64,000 nucleotides of DNA from Salipiger bermudensis. GTDB taxonomy: Bacteria > Pseudomonadota > Alphaproteobacteria > Rhodobacterales > Rhodobacteraceae. Every line of letters starts with the position of its first letter. Position 1 is the stretch's first letter. The position numbers and the translations under genes are program-made. This document shows, one piece after another, positions 18,433 to 25,904 of this stretch. The stretch is taken from the NCBI RefSeq assembly GCF_019801965.1, contig NZ_JAHVIA010000008.1, forward strand, positions 186,001 to 250,000, in the 5' to 3' direction. Under the pieces are notes generated by a model, which had not been told where the DNA came from, made no database searches, and was given only the letters and a program-made list of their open reading frames with translations.

Positions 18433-19524
18433 ATGGCCGATCTGAAACTGACGGATGTGGGCAAGACCTATGGCGGCGCCGTCGAGGTGCTCAAGCATAT
18501 CGATCTCGATATCAAGGCAGGCGAGCTGATCGTTTTCGTCGGCCCCTCGGGCTGCGGCAAGTCCACGCTGCTGCGGATGATCGCGGGGCTCGAGAAGATC
18601 ACCGCCGGCACGCTCGAGATCGACGGCCAGCGCGTCAACGACGTGCCGCCGGCGCAGCGTGGCATCGCCATGGTGTTCCAGAGCTACGCGCTCTACCCGC
18701 ACATGACCGTGCGCGAGAACATGTCGTTTGCGCTGCAGATCGCCAAGAAGTCCAAGGACGAGATCCGCGAGGCAGTGGAGCGCGCCGCCAAGATGCTGCA
18801 GCTCGAGCCTTACCTGGATCGTCTGCCCAAGGCGCTTTCAGGCGGTCAGCGCCAGCGCGTCGCCATCGGCCGCGCCATCGTGCGCGACCCCAAGGTCTAT
18901 CTCTTCGATGAGCCGCTCTCGAACCTCGACGCAGCGCTACGCGTGGCGACCCGGATCGAGATCGCCCAGCTCAAGGAGCAGATGCCCGACCGCACGATGA
19001 TCTACGTCACCCACGACCAGGTCGAGGCGATGACGCTGGCGACGCGGATCGTGGTGCTGGCCAACAAGGGCGTGGCCCAGGTGGGCTCGCCGCTCGAGCT
19101 CTACGAGACGCCGAATTCCGAGTTCGTGGCGCAGTTCATTGGCTCCCCGGCGATGAACCTGATGCCGGGCGAGATCGTCGCCACTGGCGAGACCACCACC
19201 GTCAAGCTCGCCGGTGGCGGGACCGCCGTCTCGACCGTGCCGACCACCGCGGCCGACATGGGGCTGAGCGTCAACGTGGGCATCCGGCCCGAGGATTTCG
19301 TGCTGGCGGAAGGCGAGGGCGCCTATACTGGCAAGGTGGCGCTGACCGAGGCGCTCGGCGAGGTGACGCTGCTGCATTTCGTCGATGACGGCGCGGCGAA
19401 AGAACCGGTCATCGCCAAGCTGCCGGGCATCCACAAGGGACTGCGCGGCTCCGAGGTGCGGCTCTCGGCAGAGCCCGCCAAGGTGCATCTCTTCACCGAC
19501 GGCGTGTCGCTGCTCTACCGCTGA
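18433..19524 (+). CDS. aglK: Alpha-glucoside ABC transporter ATPase (MalK/UgpC type)
   Basis: Cytoplasmic ATPase that powers AglE-F-G, 363 aa. Walker A is GPSGCGKST (about residues 37-45), the Q-loop lies in VFQSYALYPHMT, the signature is LSGGQRQRVAIGRA, Walker B is VYLFDEPLSNLD, and the switch His is in YVTHDQ. The C-terminal third (from about residue 240) is the TOBE/regulatory domain of sugar importers. It has a strong GGAGGGGG ribosome site. It is the last gene of the agl operon and is followed by a hairpin terminator at 19553-19583. Confidence 0.95.
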   Translation: MADLKLTDVGKTYGGAVEVLKHIDLDIKAGELIVFVGPSGCGKSTLLRMIAGLEKITAGTLEIDGQRVNDVPPAQRGIAMVFQSYALYPHMTVRENMSFALQIAKKSKDEIREAVERAAKMLQLEPYLDRLPKALSGGQRQRVAIGRAIVRDPKVYLFDEPLSNLDAALRVATRIEIAQLKEQMPDRTMIYVTHDQVEAMTLATRIVVLANKGVAQVGSPLELYETPNSEFVAQFIGSPAMNLMPGEIVATGETTTVKLAGGGTAVSTVPTTAADMGLSVNVGIRPEDFVLAEGEGAYTGKVALTEALGEVTLLHFVDDGAAKEPVIAKLPGIHKGLRGSEVRLSAEPAKVHLFTDGVSLLYR

Positions 19525-19552
19525 GCCGCCTTACCAGCACCTGACCCTCCAG

Positions 19553-19583
19553 ACGGGCAGACCATCCGCGGCCTGCCCGTTTT
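19553..19583 (+). terminator. Rho-independent terminator of the agl operon
   Basis: Eight-base arms ACGGGCAG (19553-19560) and CTGCCCGT (19573-19580) are followed by a short T run. It lies 28 bases after the aglK stop. The rest of the gap to 19758 is GC-rich with no recognised element other than the permease ribosome site. Confidence 0.75.
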
Positions 19584-19758
19584 GCGTGCAGGTACGCTCC
19601 GGAGCGCGCCCCGATTGCGCGACCGCCGTGCCGCCCCGGCGCCGTGCGTCGCGGGGGCGTCAAATCTCTGGCCCGGGGCACGGCTTCGCCGAAAGCTGGT
19701 GGTGGGAGAGCCGGCGCGGCGCGCCTGACCCTTCCTTGCACACAGGATGGAGGGCGCC

Positions 19759-21150
19759 ATGGCCACCGAGACGCAATCGAACGGATCACTCATCTACACG
19801 CTCGAGGACAAGCCCGAGCCGCCCGCGGCGGCGCTGGCGGCGTTCCAGCACATCCTCGCCTCCATCGTCGGCATCGTCACGCCGACGCTGGTGATCGGCG
19901 GGGTGCTGGGGCTTGGGGAGTATGTGCCCTATCTCATCGCCATGTCGCTGCTGGTCTCTGGCGTGGCCACCTTCATCCAGTGCAAGACCATCGGGCCGGT
20001 GGGCTCGGGGCTGTTGAGCGTGCAGGGCACCAGCTTCGCCTTCCTCGGACCGATCCTCGCCGCGGGCTTCGCGGTCAAGAACAATGGCGGCACGCCCGAG
20101 GACATGCTGGCGATGATCTTCGGCCTCTGCCTCGCGGGCTGCCTGATCGAGGTGGTGCTGAGCCAGTTCATCGACAAGCTCGGCAAGATCATCACGCCAA
20201 CGGTCACCGGCATCGTCATCACCGTGATCGGCCTGTCGCTGGTCAAGGTGGGCTTCACCGATTTCGCCGGCGGCGTCGGCGCGGGCGAGGATCTGGGCAA
20301 GCCGATCAACCTGGTCATGGGCTCGATCGTGGTGGCGGTGATCCTGGTGCTGACATTCACCGGCAGCCCGATGCTGCGCATCTCGGCGATCATGGTGGGG
20401 CTGGTGGTCGGAACCATCGTGTCGATGGTCTTCGGCATGGTGGATTTCTCCAAGGCCGGGCAGGGCGAGCTGATCGCCATCCCGCAGCCGCTGAAATACG
20501 GGCTCGATTTCGATCTCGGCCTGTTCATCCCCATTGCCTTCATCTTCCTGGTGACGGCGATCGAGACCTCGGGCGACCTGACCGCCAACTCGGTGATCGC
20601 GGGCCAGCCGGTCAAGGGGCCTCTGTACCTACGCCGGATCAGGGGCGGCATCCTCGCCGACGGCGTGAACTCGGGGCTGGCGGCGCTGTTCAACACCTTC
20701 CCCAACACCACGTTTTCGCAGAACAACGGCGTCATCCAGATGACCGGCGTCGCCTCGCGCCACGTGGGGATGTATATCGGCGGCATTCTCGTGCTGCTGG
20801 GGTTCTTCCCGATGGTGGGCCAGCTCTTCCTGCTGATCCCCAAGCCGGTGCTCGGCGGCGCGACGCTGGTGCTCTTCGGCACCATCGCGGTGGCCGGCAT
20901 CCGGATCCTCGCCACGCAGGAGATCGACCGCCGCAAGGTCTACATCATGGCGGTGAGCTTCGGGCTTGGCCTCGGGGTCACGCTGGTGCCGGAGGCAACG
21001 CAGAACCTGCCGGCCTTCCTGAAGCAGGTCGTGGCCACGCCGATCACGCTGGCGGGTCTCTCGGCGATCATCCTGTCGCTGGCGATCCCCGAGACCCCGG
21101 AGACCACCGAGCCGGTCGAAGGGGCCGCGGAGGACGGCGCCACTGCCTGA
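19759..21150 (+). CDS. NCS2-family purine (xanthine/uric acid-type) permease
   Basis: Polytopic inner-membrane purine transporter, 463 aa, probably proton-coupled. It shows the NAT/NCS2 hallmarks: the QH motif in the first helix (AAFQHILASIVGIVTPTLVI) and the signature QNNGVIQMTG, which fits [QEP]-N-x-G-x4-T-[RKG]. GTSFAFLGPIL and the EIDRRKVYIMAVSFGLGLGV region also fit xanthine/urate members better than uracil ones. The start at 19759 is preferred over 19747 because GGAGG lies just upstream and inside the longer reading. It stands alone; the xanthine phosphoribosyltransferase gene gpt at 39836 could use the imported base. Confidence 0.88.
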   Translation: MATETQSNGSLIYTLEDKPEPPAAALAAFQHILASIVGIVTPTLVIGGVLGLGEYVPYLIAMSLLVSGVATFIQCKTIGPVGSGLLSVQGTSFAFLGPILAAGFAVKNNGGTPEDMLAMIFGLCLAGCLIEVVLSQFIDKLGKIITPTVTGIVITVIGLSLVKVGFTDFAGGVGAGEDLGKPINLVMGSIVVAVILVLTFTGSPMLRISAIMVGLVVGTIVSMVFGMVDFSKAGQGELIAIPQPLKYGLDFDLGLFIPIAFIFLVTAIETSGDLTANSVIAGQPVKGPLYLRRIRGGILADGVNSGLAALFNTFPNTTFSQNNGVIQMTGVASRHVGMYIGGILVLLGFFPMVGQLFLLIPKPVLGGATLVLFGTIAVAGIRILATQEIDRRKVYIMAVSFGLGLGVTLVPEATQNLPAFLKQVVATPITLAGLSAIILSLAIPETPETTEPVEGAAEDGATA

Positions 21151-21176
21151 CGCTGCACCTGGCGAGAAGGGAAGGG

Positions 21177-21240
21177 GGGGGCGCTGCCCCCTCTTGTCCT
21201 GCGGCCAATTCACCCCCGAGGTATTTTTGAACCAAAGAAG
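21177..21240. repeat. Intergenic repeat element, copy A (terminator-like)
   Basis: A 15-base perfect hairpin unit GGGGGCGCTGCCCCC (21177-21191), 19 other bases, and then a 30-base module (21211-21240). The reverse complement of the module starts CTTCTTTGGTTC and ends CTCGGGGGTG. The module matches copy B in the liv operon at 29 of 30 bases, and the hairpin unit matches exactly. It lies between the convergent permease and ABC-F genes. Confidence 0.8.
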
Positions 21241-21261
21241 ATATGGGCGCTGCGGCGCTGT

Positions 21262-21292
21262 CTTCTCTTCGTCAAAAATACTCCCGCGGGAG
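21262..21292. repeat. Intergenic repeat element, copy D (degenerate)
   Basis: A diverged copy facing copy A. It begins CTTCTCTTCGTCAAAAATAC and ends in the palindrome CTCCCGCGGGAG (21281-21292). Together copies A and D form a back-to-back structure in the 177-base convergent gap, probably a two-way terminator. Confidence 0.55.
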
Positions 21293-21327
21293 GCGTCCCG
21301 CGTTTTCCGAGAGCGCTGCCGCCGGGA

Positions 21328-23187
21328 TCAGGCGCTTTCGGCGGTCTCGAGCTTCTCGAGCGCGGCTTCCCAGAGCGCCTCGGCGCGGTGCAGCCCGTCC
21401 ATGACCTCGGCATATTTCTTGTTCCAGGTCTCGAGCTCGCCGGCGCGACCGTCTTCGTAGAGTGCCGGATCGGCGAGCTTCTTGGCCAGCTTCTCGCGCA
21501 TCTCCTCGATCTTCTCGACTCGCGCCTCGCATTTGCGGACCTCCGAGCGCAGCGCGAGGATCTGGTCGCGCGTCGGCTTCGGCGCTTTCGGGGGCTCCGC
21601 CTTCGCCTTGCCTTGCTTCACCGGCTTGTCCTGGGTCAGCAGCATCGCGCGGTAGGCGTCGAGATCGTCCTCGTAGGGCTTCACCGTGCCGTCCTTGACC
21701 AGCCAGAGCCGGTCGGCCACGAGGCTCAGCAGGTGCATGTCGTGGCTCACCAGGATCACCGCGCCGGAATATTGCGTCAGCGCCTCGACCAGCGCCTCAC
21801 GGCTCTCGATGTCGAGGTGGTTGGTGGGCTCGTCGAGGATCAGCATGTGCGGCGCGTCGAGCGTCGCCAGCAGCAGCGACAGGCGCGCCTTCTGGCCGCC
21901 CGAGAGCCGGCCGACCTCGGTCTCCGCCTGCGCCGCCATCAGGCCGAAGCCCGCCAGCTGGGCGCGCAGCTTCGGCGGCGCCATCTCGGGGCGCTCGCGC
22001 TGCAGGTGCTGCAGCGGGGTCTCGTCGAGATGCAGTTCGTCGACCTGGTGCTGGGCGAAATAGCCGATGCGCAGCTTCGAGCTGCGCACCATCTTGCCCT
22101 CCATCAGCGCCAGCCGGTCCGCCAGCAGCTTCGATAGCGTCGACTTGCCCTGGCCGTTGCGCCCGAGCAGCGCGATGCGGTCGTCCTGGTCGATCCGCAG
22201 GTTCAGCCGCGACAGGACCTGCCGCTCGCCATAGCCCGTCGCGCCGCCCTCGAGCGCCACGATGGGTGGCGAGAGCTGGTCGGGCTGCGGGAAGCTGAAC
22301 ACCCGCTTGGCGGCCTCCTCGGGGGCGGTGATGGTGTCCATCCGCGCGATCATCTTCAGACGGGCCTGCGCCTGCTTGGCCTTCGAGGCCTTGGCGCGGA
22401 AGCGGTCGACGAAGCTCTGCAGATGGGCCTTGCGCTCCTCCTGCTTCTTCGCCGCCGCCGCCTGCACGGCGCGGCGCTCGGCCCGGGTGCGGGCGAAGGT
22501 GTCGTAGCCGCCCTGGTAGAGCGTCAGCTGCCGGTCCTCGAGATGGAGGATCGCGCCCACCGCCCGGTTCAGCAGCCCGCGATCGTGCGAGATCACGATG
22601 ACCGTGTGCGGATACCGCGTCAGATAGCTCTCGAGCCAGAGCGCGCCCTCGAGGTCGAGATAGTTGGTCGGCTCGTCGAGCAGCAGCAGGTCGGGCTGCG
22701 CGAAAAGCACCCCGGCCAGCGCCAGCCGCATCCGCCAGCCGCCGGAGAAATCCGAGCTCGGGCGCTGCTGGTCGGCCTCGTCGAAGCCCAGACCCTTGAG
22801 GATCGAGGCGGCGCGGCCCTCCGCCGACCAGGCGTCGATATCCGCGAGCCGGGTCTGAACCTCGGCGATGCGGTGCGGGTCGGTGGCGGTTTCCGCCTCG
22901 GCCATCAGTGCCGCACGCTCGCTATCGGCGGCCAGCACCGTCTCGATCAGCGACACGTTCGAGGCCGGCGCCTCCTGCGCCACGCCGCCGATCCGCGCCC
23001 GCTCGGGCAGGCCGATCTCGCCGCCGTCGAGCGTCAGCTCGCCGCGGATCAGCCGGAACAGCGTGGTCTTGCCGGCGCCATTGGGGCCAACGAGGCCGAC
23101 CTTGTGGCCGGCGGGAATCACCGCGGAGGCGCCCTCGAACAGGGGCCGCCCCTCGACGGAATAGGAAATATCATCGATCCTGAGCAT
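21328..23187 (-). CDS. ABC-F family ATPase (YheS/Uup-like)
   Basis: A soluble protein with two ABC domains and no membrane part, 619 aa; ABC-F proteins act on the ribosome. The first domain has Walker A GPNGAGKTT, signature SGGWRMRLALAG and Walker B LLLLDEPTNYLD. The second has GRNGQGKST, LSGGQKARLSLLL and LILDEPTNHLD. The linker between them is charged and helical (ERRAVQAAAAKKQEERKAHL and onward), as in translational-factor ABC-F proteins. The C-terminal tail (about 540-619) is a predicted coiled coil rich in Lys and Glu. Function is probably relief of ribosome stalling; no antibiotic-resistance role can be read from sequence. Confidence 0.9.
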   Translation of the reverse strand: MLRIDDISYSVEGRPLFEGASAVIPAGHKVGLVGPNGAGKTTLFRLIRGELTLDGGEIGLPERARIGGVAQEAPASNVSLIETVLAADSERAALMAEAETATDPHRIAEVQTRLADIDAWSAEGRAASILKGLGFDEADQQRPSSDFSGGWRMRLALAGVLFAQPDLLLLDEPTNYLDLEGALWLESYLTRYPHTVIVISHDRGLLNRAVGAILHLEDRQLTLYQGGYDTFARTRAERRAVQAAAAKKQEERKAHLQSFVDRFRAKASKAKQAQARLKMIARMDTITAPEEAAKRVFSFPQPDQLSPPIVALEGGATGYGERQVLSRLNLRIDQDDRIALLGRNGQGKSTLSKLLADRLALMEGKMVRSSKLRIGYFAQHQVDELHLDETPLQHLQRERPEMAPPKLRAQLAGFGLMAAQAETEVGRLSGGQKARLSLLLATLDAPHMLILDEPTNHLDIESREALVEALTQYSGAVILVSHDMHLLSLVADRLWLVKDGTVKPYEDDLDAYRAMLLTQDKPVKQGKAKAEPPKAPKPTRDQILALRSEVRKCEARVEKIEEMREKLAKKLADPALYEDGRAGELETWNKKYAEVMDGLHRAEALWEAALEKLETAESA

Positions 23188-23233
23188 CTCCGCGCTCTAG
23201 CAGAGGTGCCGCGGCACGGAAATCCCCCATGAT

Positions 23234-23283
23234 CTTCTCTTGGCTGGAAATATCCCGGGGAGCGCGAGGGGCTGGCCCCTCGC
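23234..23283. repeat. Intergenic repeat element, copy C (degenerate)
   Basis: Starts CTTCTCTTGGCTGGAAATAT and is followed by a perfect hairpin with nine-base arms GCGAGGGGC and GCCCCTCGC (23264-23283). It resembles copies A and B in order (T/C-rich lead, A-run, CCCGGGG, hairpin) but is diverged. It lies between the divergent ABC-F and ndk genes. Confidence 0.55.
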
Positions 23284-23367
23284 AGGCCGAAACCTGCCGC
23301 CCGGGGCGACGGCTCGGGTCTTTCCAAGGCGCCTCTGCCATGCTAACGCCCACAGCAGCGAATACCG

Positions 23368-23390
23368 GCCGGGCCAGCTGCCCGGCTTTT
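23368..23390 (+). promoter_or_regulatory. Hairpin with T run in the ndk leader
   Basis: Arms GCCGGGC (23368-23374) and GCCCGGC (23380-23386) around CAGCT, followed by TTTT. It resembles an intrinsic terminator, yet no plus-strand gene ends here; it sits five bases before the ndk ribosome site. It could be an attenuator or a barrier to upstream transcription. Confidence 0.5.
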
Positions 23391-23404
23391 CAATGGAGAC
23401 AGAC

Positions 23405-23827
23405 ATGGCCCTCGAACGGACCTTTTCGATCATCAAGCCCGACGCCACCCGCCGCAACCTGACCGGCAAGATCAACGCCAAGTTCGAGGAAGCGGGTCTG
23501 CGCATCGTCGCACAGAAGCGCATCCAGATGACCAAGGCGCAGGCCGGCGAGTTCTACAAGGTGCATGCCGAGCGCCCGTTCTACGACGAACTCTGCGAGT
23601 TCATGGCTTCCGCGCCGGTCGTTGTGCAGGTGCTGGAAGGTGAAGGCGCGATTGCCAAGAACCGCGAAGTGATGGGCGCCACCAACCCGGCCGATGCCGC
23701 CGAAGGCACCATCCGCGCAGAGTTCGCAGAGTCGGTCGGTGAGAACTCGGTGCACGGCTCCGACGCCCCGGAGACCGCCGCGGTCGAGATCGCCTATTTC
23801 TTCTCGGGCCTCGAACTGGTCGGCTGA
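23405..23827 (+). CDS. ndk: Nucleoside diphosphate kinase
   Basis: Balances NTP and dNTP pools by phosphate transfer through a phospho-histidine. The protein is 140 aa, normal for Ndk. The N-terminus [20 protein letters not shown] is the conserved start, [17 protein letters not shown] follows, and the catalytic His is H117 in [13 protein letters not shown] longer in-frame upstream reading is rejected because homology begins at 23405 and GGAGA lies at the right distance. The gene is monocistronic, with a strong terminator after it and an unusual hairpin before it. Confidence 0.98.
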   Translation: MALERTFSIIKPDATRRNLTGKINAKFEEAGLRIVAQKRIQMTKAQAGEFYKVHAERPFYDELCEFMASAPVVVQVLEGEGAIAKNREVMGATNPADAAEGTIRAEFAESVGENSVHGSDAPETAAVEIAYFFSGLELVG

Positions 23828-23858
23828 GCCGCCTTTTCGGACCTTTTACGAGATTCAA

Positions 23859-23887
23859 AACGGGCGCCCCGCGGGGCGCCCGTTTTT
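23859..23887 (+). terminator. Terminator after ndk
   Basis: CGGGCGCCCC and GGGGCGCCCG form a near-perfect GC stem (23861-23882) followed by five T. It lies about 30 bases after ndk. The flanking A run on the other side means it could also serve the convergent DUF4112 gene. Confidence 0.9.
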
Positions 23888-23906
23888 CTTTGCTTGGCTC
23901 ATGCCA

Positions 23907-24323
23907 TCAGGCCAGCTCAGCCCCCTGGTAGTCGGGCGCCTCGGCCCGGCCTTCGCCGGCGGTCCGGTAATATTCCTCCGCCCAGCGGCGCAGCAGCGCG
24001 GCGTTGCGCATGTTGGCCTTGTAGCCCACATCCATGATGTCGCCGATCAGCGGCAGCAGGCCGATCGCCCAGTCCACCGCGACGTTCCAGCTCATCTGCA
24101 CCAACAACGCCTTCGGTGCGCCGAGTTCGCGGGCCTCGTTGACGATCCAGGCGGCCGGGGCAAGCGCCAGCGTGTCACCGATGCCCGGCACGAGGCCGAG
24201 GATCGAATCCCAGCCCAGCCGGATCTTGGTGAAGGGCAGGCGGAAGGCGCGGTCGAGGCGGCGTGCCAAGCGCTCGACGCGCTCGACCCGTTCGAAGGTT
24301 TCACGACGCGACATGGCGATCAC
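23907..24323 (-). CDS. DUF4112 family protein
   Basis: A small protein of 138 aa from the GTG at 24323, or 135 aa from the ATG at 24314. The core KIRLGWDSILGLVPGIGDTL followed by LLPLIGDIMDVGYKANMRN is the DUF4112 signature, with two G-rich amphipathic or membrane-associated segments. No biochemical function is established that I can name. The GTG overlaps the stop of the Pmp3-like gene (GTGA), which suggests coupled translation and supports the longer start; neither start has a clear ribosome site. Confidence 0.82.
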   Translation of the reverse strand: MIAMSRRETFERVERVERLARRLDRAFRLPFTKIRLGWDSILGLVPGIGDTLALAPAAWIVNEARELGAPKALLVQMSWNVAVDWAIGLLPLIGDIMDVGYKANMRNAALLRRWAEEYYRTAGEGRAEAPDYQGAELA

Positions 24324-24490
24324 GCGTGCTGCGGCGTCCGGGCGATGATCCAGACGGCGTGGACGATGCCGGGGATGTAGCCCAGGAGCGTGAGCAGGAT
24401 GTTGATCCAGAAATGCTTGCCGAGACCGACCTGCAGGAAGACGCCGAGCGGCGGCAGCAGGATGGCGGCGATGATGCGGATAAGGTCCAT
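24320..24490 (-). CDS. Pmp3/YqaE family small membrane protein
   Basis: A 56 aa proteolipid-like protein with two hydrophobic helices: MDLIRIIAAILLPPLGVFLQ and INILLTLLGYIPGIVHAVWI. The LPPLGVFLQVG and GYIPGIVHA motifs define the UPF0057/Pmp3 family, whose members affect membrane potential and salt tolerance in yeast and plants; the bacterial role is unclear. The start at 24490 has a GGAGG upstream; an in-frame longer reading from 24526 adds a basic, non-conserved stretch. It is the first gene of a two-gene operon with DUF4112. Confidence 0.88.
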   Translation of the reverse strand: MDLIRIIAAILLPPLGVFLQVGLGKHFWINILLTLLGYIPGIVHAVWIIARTPQHA

Positions 24491-24600
24491 GGGGACGGGC
24501 CTCCGTTGCGTGTTACGTTTCGCCAATCAACGTAAAACCCGCCTGCCGAGTTCCGACCCGCGCCTCGAGGAGCGCCCGTGAGGGCGGAGGAGAGCCCGGT

Positions 24601-24945
24601 TCAGGGCCCCTTGCGCCGCGCGATGACGCCGATCTCGTCGAGCACCGCCTCGATGCCGGAGAGCGCCTCGCCCCGGCCGGCGATCTCGGCGCAGAGCGCA
24701 TCAAAGCGGGCGCGCAGATCGTCCTTCTCCTTGCCGCGGCAATCGTTCCACGGACGGCCCTGCAAGGCCATGTGCAGCACGTAGTAGCTGATGAAATGCG
24801 CCTTGGTGCCGGTGCGCAGCATCCGGCCATAGGCGTCATGCGCGCCGATCTCGCGCAGCGTTTCGGCGTCGGGAATGCCGGCGCGGGCGCAGGCGGCCTC
24901 GACGGCGGGGCCGAGATTGCGGATGGATGAGACCGGCGTGGACAT
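24601..24945 (-). CDS. TfoX C-terminal domain protein
   Basis: 114 aa, consisting only of the TfoX/Sxy C-terminal helix-hairpin-helix-like domain: SIRNLGPAVEAACARAGIPD, then AETLREIGAHDAYGRML and LHMALQGRPWNDC. The N-terminal TfoX domain needed for competence regulation in gamma-proteobacteria is absent, so a competence role should not be assumed. The start at 24945 (MSTPVSSIRNLG) has GAGGCG upstream; a longer reading from 24984 is possible. It is divergent from bioY. Confidence 0.8.
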   Translation of the reverse strand: MSTPVSSIRNLGPAVEAACARAGIPDAETLREIGAHDAYGRMLRTGTKAHFISYYVLHMALQGRPWNDCRGKEKDDLRARFDALCAEIAGRGEALSGIEAVLDEIGVIARRKGP

Positions 24946-25074
24946 CGGCGCCTCGAAAGCTTCGGACCGCACCAGACCTGACATCGCGCCGCCGCGCAGG
25001 CAAGCCCGGTCTGCCTCCCGGTGGCGGTAACAGGCAGGTTTCGAGGCGTCGGTGGGCGCCGCGGGCTTTGCCGC

Positions 25075-25093
25075 TGCAAACTCACGGTTTGCA
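25075..25093. promoter_or_regulatory. Inverted repeat upstream of bioY
   Basis: TGCAAA (25075-25080) and TTTGCA (25088-25093) separated by seven bases, 95 bases before the bioY start, in the gap shared with the TfoX-domain gene. It does not look like the TTATMKATAA-type BioR box known in alphaproteobacteria. It is a candidate operator for an unknown regulator. Confidence 0.4.
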
Positions 25094-25188
25094 AATTAAG
25101 CGTGCATGACAGGGTGATGACGGCTTGCGATGGTCTTCGCCATGGTGCAGAAACTCAAGGAATGGAGATGAAACAAGGGGGACACCCG

Positions 25189-25788
25189 ATGACCATCGCA
25201 CAGAACCGCTCCGTTCTGGTGGAAAGCTTCGGTGCCACGGACGGCACCGCCCTGCGCCTCAAGCAGGCCGCTCTCGTGGTGGCCGGCATCGCCTTCCTGG
25301 CGATCATGGCCAAGATCAAGGTGCCTATGTGGCCGGTGCCGATCACCATGGGCACCTTCGGCGTGCTGACCCTCGGCGCCGCCTATGGCGCGCGGCTCGG
25401 CCTCGTGACCATCCTCGGCTACATGCTGGTGGGTGCGCTCGGCTTCGACGTCTTCGCCGGCAGCTCGGCCGAGCTCAACGGCTTCGCCTACATGATGGGC
25501 GGCACCGGCGGCTACCTCGTGGGCTACGTGATGGCCGTCCTGCTGCTCGGCACGCTGGCGCGCGCCGGCTGGGACCGCTCGGCGCCCAAGATGGCCGGTG
25601 CGATGCTGCTGGGCAACGCGCTGATCTACGTGCCCGGCCTGATCTGGCTCGGCATGCTCTACGGCTGGGACAAGCCGATCCTCGAGTGGGGCCTGACCCC
25701 GTTCCTCGTCGGAGACGCGATCAAGCTGGCCCTGGCCGCGCTGATCCTGCCGCTGTCCTGGAAGGCCCTGGGCCGCGCCCGCGGCTGA
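25189..25788 (+). CDS. bioY: Biotin transporter substrate-binding subunit BioY
   Basis: Integral membrane S component of the biotin ECF importer, 199 aa with about six helices. Family motifs: the KIKVPMWPVPITMGTFGVLT segment, then LGFDVFAGSS and FAYMMGGTGGYLVGYVMAV, and GNALIYVPGLIWLG near the end. The start at 25189 is preferred because AAGGGGG sits seven bases before it; an ATG at 25162 in frame is an alternative. No bioM or bioN is adjacent, so it is either a solitary BioY or uses ATPase subunits from elsewhere. A strong terminator follows. Confidence 0.93.
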   Translation: MTIAQNRSVLVESFGATDGTALRLKQAALVVAGIAFLAIMAKIKVPMWPVPITMGTFGVLTLGAAYGARLGLVTILGYMLVGALGFDVFAGSSAELNGFAYMMGGTGGYLVGYVMAVLLLGTLARAGWDRSAPKMAGAMLLGNALIYVPGLIWLGMLYGWDKPILEWGLTPFLVGDAIKLALAALILPLSWKALGRARG

Positions 25789-25815
25789 GCCTCCGCCTCA
25801 CAGTGAAGCATCGAG

Positions 25816-25846
25816 AGCGGCGCGGGAGTTTCCCGCGCCGCTTTTC
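25816..25846 (+). terminator. Terminator after bioY
   Basis: Twelve-base perfect arms AGCGGCGCGGGA (25816-25827) and TCCCGCGCCGCT (25831-25842) with a three-base loop, then TTT. Confidence 0.9.
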
Positions 25847-25904
25847 CTTTGCCGCGACGCTGCCGCATCTTGCGGCAAGCCCGCTCCGGCGCTAGCCCTT
25901 TGGC

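Noticed and set aside
15450-18464. Minus-strand open frame of about 1000 codons opposite aglG-aglA
   Set aside because: Spans several clear plus-strand genes and their gaps; no ribosome site or domain.
24601-24945. Competence regulator TfoX
   Set aside because: Only the C-terminal domain is present, so a competence role is not supported.
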